A stretch of DNA of 6,422 nt. It comes from DASQDN01 sp035630195. Its GTDB lineage: Bacteria; Acidobacteriota; Terriglobia; Bryobacterales; Bryobacteraceae. The DNA is taken from NCBI GenBank assembly GCA_035630195.1, contig DASQLD010000555.1, positions 1-6,422 on the forward strand, given 5' to 3'. Position 1 is the first letter of the stretch, and each line of letters opens with the position of its first letter. The notes beneath the pieces are model-generated. The model did not search any database. It had not been told where the DNA came from and worked only from the letters and a program-made list of their open reading frames with translations. Below are positions 4,775 through 6,422 of this stretch, piece after piece. Made by a program: the position numbers and the translations under genes.

Positions 4775-6339
4775 CCGTATCAAGACGAGACTTCTTTGCG
4801 ACCACAGCGGCATTTGCAAATGAGTTGTTCGCCGCGCCAAACGATAGTAAAACTCCGAATCGGGCACTCCAGAACCTGGCGGACACAGCATTACGAGAAG
4901 CGAAGAGACTAAAGGCGTCCTACTGCGATATCCGCATCAACCGTTACCGCGAGCAGGGGATATCGATACGCCTCAGTCCGGAGCGCGGCACAAGCAAAAC
5001 ACTAGAGGTACCCGAAATCAGTGACACCGATAGTTTCGGTTTTGGTGTGCGCGTGATTGTCAATGGCGCCTGGGGATTCGCGTCCTCCCCTCGCGTGGTT
5101 GCCGCGGAGATCACGCGCATTACGCAGGAAGCAGTCGCGGTGGCCAAGGCGAACGCAACGATCAAACCGCGTCTGATAGTGCTCGCGCCAACAAAAGCGT
5201 ACATCGATCGATGGACATCACCTTTCGAACGCAATCCATTTGAAGTTCCCATTCCGGAGAAACTTACGCTGCTAACTGCGGTTGCACGGGAAGTTAAGAA
5301 AGAACGCCGCGTACTGTCTTCGAACGCATCGCTGAACTTCCGCTCGGAAGACAAGTATTTCGCTTCGAGCGAAGGCTCATCGATTCAGCAGCTCATTATT
5401 CACACGTCTGGCTCGGCAACCGCCAACGCTGTAGACGTTCAGAAGAGACTGTCCAAGAGCCGCAGCTACATTCCCACTCCCCTGTCGACTGGGTATGAAT
5501 TCGTGCCGCAGATGAACATGACCGAGAACGCCCGGCGCATTCGAGAGGAAGTTGTCGAACATCTGGCTGCTCCACCAGTACGGCCTGGGAAGAAGGATCT
5601 TGTGCTTATGCCAAGCCATCTCTTCTTGACTATCCATGAGAGCATCGGTCATCCCACTGAACTGGATCGTGCGCTCGGCTACGAAGCCAACTACGCGGGC
5701 ACCAGCTATTTGACCCTGGACAAGCTTCGCAAAGCCCGGATCGCCAGTGACATCGTAAACATCTTTGGAGACCGCACTACTGAGCGCGGCCTCGCCACGG
5801 TTGCTTATGACGATGACGGCGTCAAGACGATGAAGTTTCCAATCGTCAGCAAAGGTATCTTCAGCGGCTATCAAACGATCCGGGATCAGGCGCACATTAT
5901 CGGTGAAAAGGAGTCGCGCGGATGCTGTTACGCCGATTCTTGGTCAAGTGTTCCTTTTCAGCGGATGCCGAACGTTTCGATGGAGGCGGGAACTACCGAT
6001 CTGACAGTAGAGGATCTTATCGGAGGCATTGAAGATGGCATCTTAATTGAAGGTCGCGGGAGCTACTCAATCGATCAGCAGCGATACAACTTTCAGTTCG
6101 GAGGCGACGCATTCTGGGAAATCAAGGGTGGCAAGAAGCGCGGCATGATTTCACAGGTCGCCTACCAGGCGCGTTCGCCTGATTTCTGGACTGCTTGTGA
6201 TGGTATCGCAGGTCCCAGCTACTGGCAGATGTATGGATCGGCGAGAGATGGGAAGGGCGAACCGACACAAATCAACTCAATGAGTCACGGCTGTTCGCCG
6301 TCGCGCTTTCGGAGTATTGACGTGATTGGGACCGACTAA
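4771..6339 (+). CDS. tldD: TldD-family metalloprotease
   Basis: TldD works with TldE/PmbA as a heterodimer that degrades unfolded peptides; in E. coli it processes microcin B17 and the CcdA antitoxin. I place the start at ATG 4771-4773, which overlaps the nth stop (ATGA) and has AAGGA (4757-4761) 9 nt upstream. The longer in-frame extension back to 4654 lies inside nth and is not needed. The resulting protein has 522 residues. The zinc motif HESIGH is at 289-294 (H289, E290, H294; HExxxH type), and C508 in SHGCSPSRF is the likely third metal ligand near the C-terminus, as in the family. GYEANYAGTSYLT (303-315) follows the metal motif as usual. The N-terminus MTVSRRDFFATTAAF has a twin-arginine motif but a short hydrophobic part interrupted by Glu18, so export by Tat is uncertain; E. 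coli TldD is cytoplasmic. Nearly all of the usual domain is present. Confidence 0.95.
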   Translation: MTVSRRDFFATTAAFANELFAAPNDSKTPNRALQNLADTALREAKRLKASYCDIRINRYREQGISIRLSPERGTSKTLEVPEISDTDSFGFGVRVIVNGAWGFASSPRVVAAEITRITQEAVAVAKANATIKPRLIVLAPTKAYIDRWTSPFERNPFEVPIPEKLTLLTAVAREVKKERRVLSSNASLNFRSEDKYFASSEGSSIQQLIIHTSGSATANAVDVQKRLSKSRSYIPTPLSTGYEFVPQMNMTENARRIREEVVEHLAAPPVRPGKKDLVLMPSHLFLTIHESIGHPTELDRALGYEANYAGTSYLTLDKLRKARIASDIVNIFGDRTTERGLATVAYDDDGVKTMKFPIVSKGIFSGYQTIRDQAHIIGEKESRGCCYADSWSSVPFQRMPNVSMEAGTTDLTVEDLIGGIEDGILIEGRGSYSIDQQRYNFQFGGDAFWEIKGGKKRGMISQVAYQARSPDFWTACDGIAGPSYWQMYGSARDGKGEPTQINSMSHGCSPSRFRSIDVIGTD

Positions 6340-6342
6340 GCT

Positions 6343-6422
6343 ATGCTGACCAAAGAACAAGCCGGGGCCCTGGTCGCGAAGACACTCAAGTTTTCCAGTT
6401 TTCCTGACTGTACTGTCAGTAT
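6343..6422 (+). CDS. Second TldD/PmbA-family protein (TldE-like), 5' end only
   Basis: An ATG lies 3 bp after the tldD stop, and the frame stays open to the right edge (26 codons plus 2 nt). The visible N-terminus MLTKEQAGALVAKTLKFSSF followed by PDCTVS has the 'helix, then small-residue turn, then C-x-V strand' pattern of PmbA/TldE N-terminal domains. TldD-type genes are commonly paired with such a partner, which lacks the metal site and forms the other half of the protease. A GGGA (6328-6331) 11 nt upstream may serve as ribosome site. The identification leans on position as much as on the short sequence. Confidence 0.75.
   Translation, partial: MLTKEQAGALVAKTLKFSSFPDCTVS

Noticed and set aside
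5377..5895. 172-codon minus-strand open frame
   Set aside because: It is antisense to the metal-site region of the TldD-family gene and shows no supporting start or motif.

Overview
The window reads as chromosome of a free-living Gram-negative-type bacterium with moderate GC (roughly mid-50s % by eye). A soil Acidobacteriota-like host is my best guess. It rests on family resemblance of the small secreted protein at 2154-2567, the Tat-type leaders, and the TPR-tailed GT-C membrane protein. It is an inference, not something the sequence proves.

Left part (1 to about 1000) looks accessory. A minus-strand gene runs off the left edge and encodes a Tat-like leader, a hydrophobic helix and a long amphipathic helical region, somewhat reminiscent of helical pore-forming toxin domains. 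Upstream of it, pointing the other way, are the decayed remains of a vsr-type very-short-patch repair endonuclease gene. Its motifs are recognisable but spread over several frames. The remnant ends in a perfect 12-bp inverted repeat, with an imperfect direct repeat around it. This part stops at the 3' end of an intact tRNA-Arg(ACG) gene (1003-1079, minus), a common boundary for integrated islands, although no duplicated attachment site is visible in the window.

Right part (1003 onward) is compact and looks like stable chromosome. It holds tRNA-Arg with its own likely promoter, a histone-deacetylase-family zinc amidohydrolase (minus), and divergent from it a small secreted protein. The promoter of the small protein carries a perfect 20-bp palindrome in the spacer between the -35 and -10 boxes, a textbook layout for repressor control. 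A polytopic GT-C-like membrane protein with two C-terminal TPR repeats (minus) converges on that gene with only 5 bp between the stop codons. Divergent from the membrane gene with a 21-bp gap is nth (endonuclease III), whose stop overlaps the start of a TldD-family metalloprotease gene (ATGA). The beginning of a second TldD/PmbA-family gene follows 3 bp later, so nth-tldD-tldE/pmbA probably form one transcription unit.

I see no complete new system. The items most worth a second look are the repressor-style promoter at 2108-2136, the edge-truncated toxin-like gene, and the vsr relic with its hairpin beside the tRNA.
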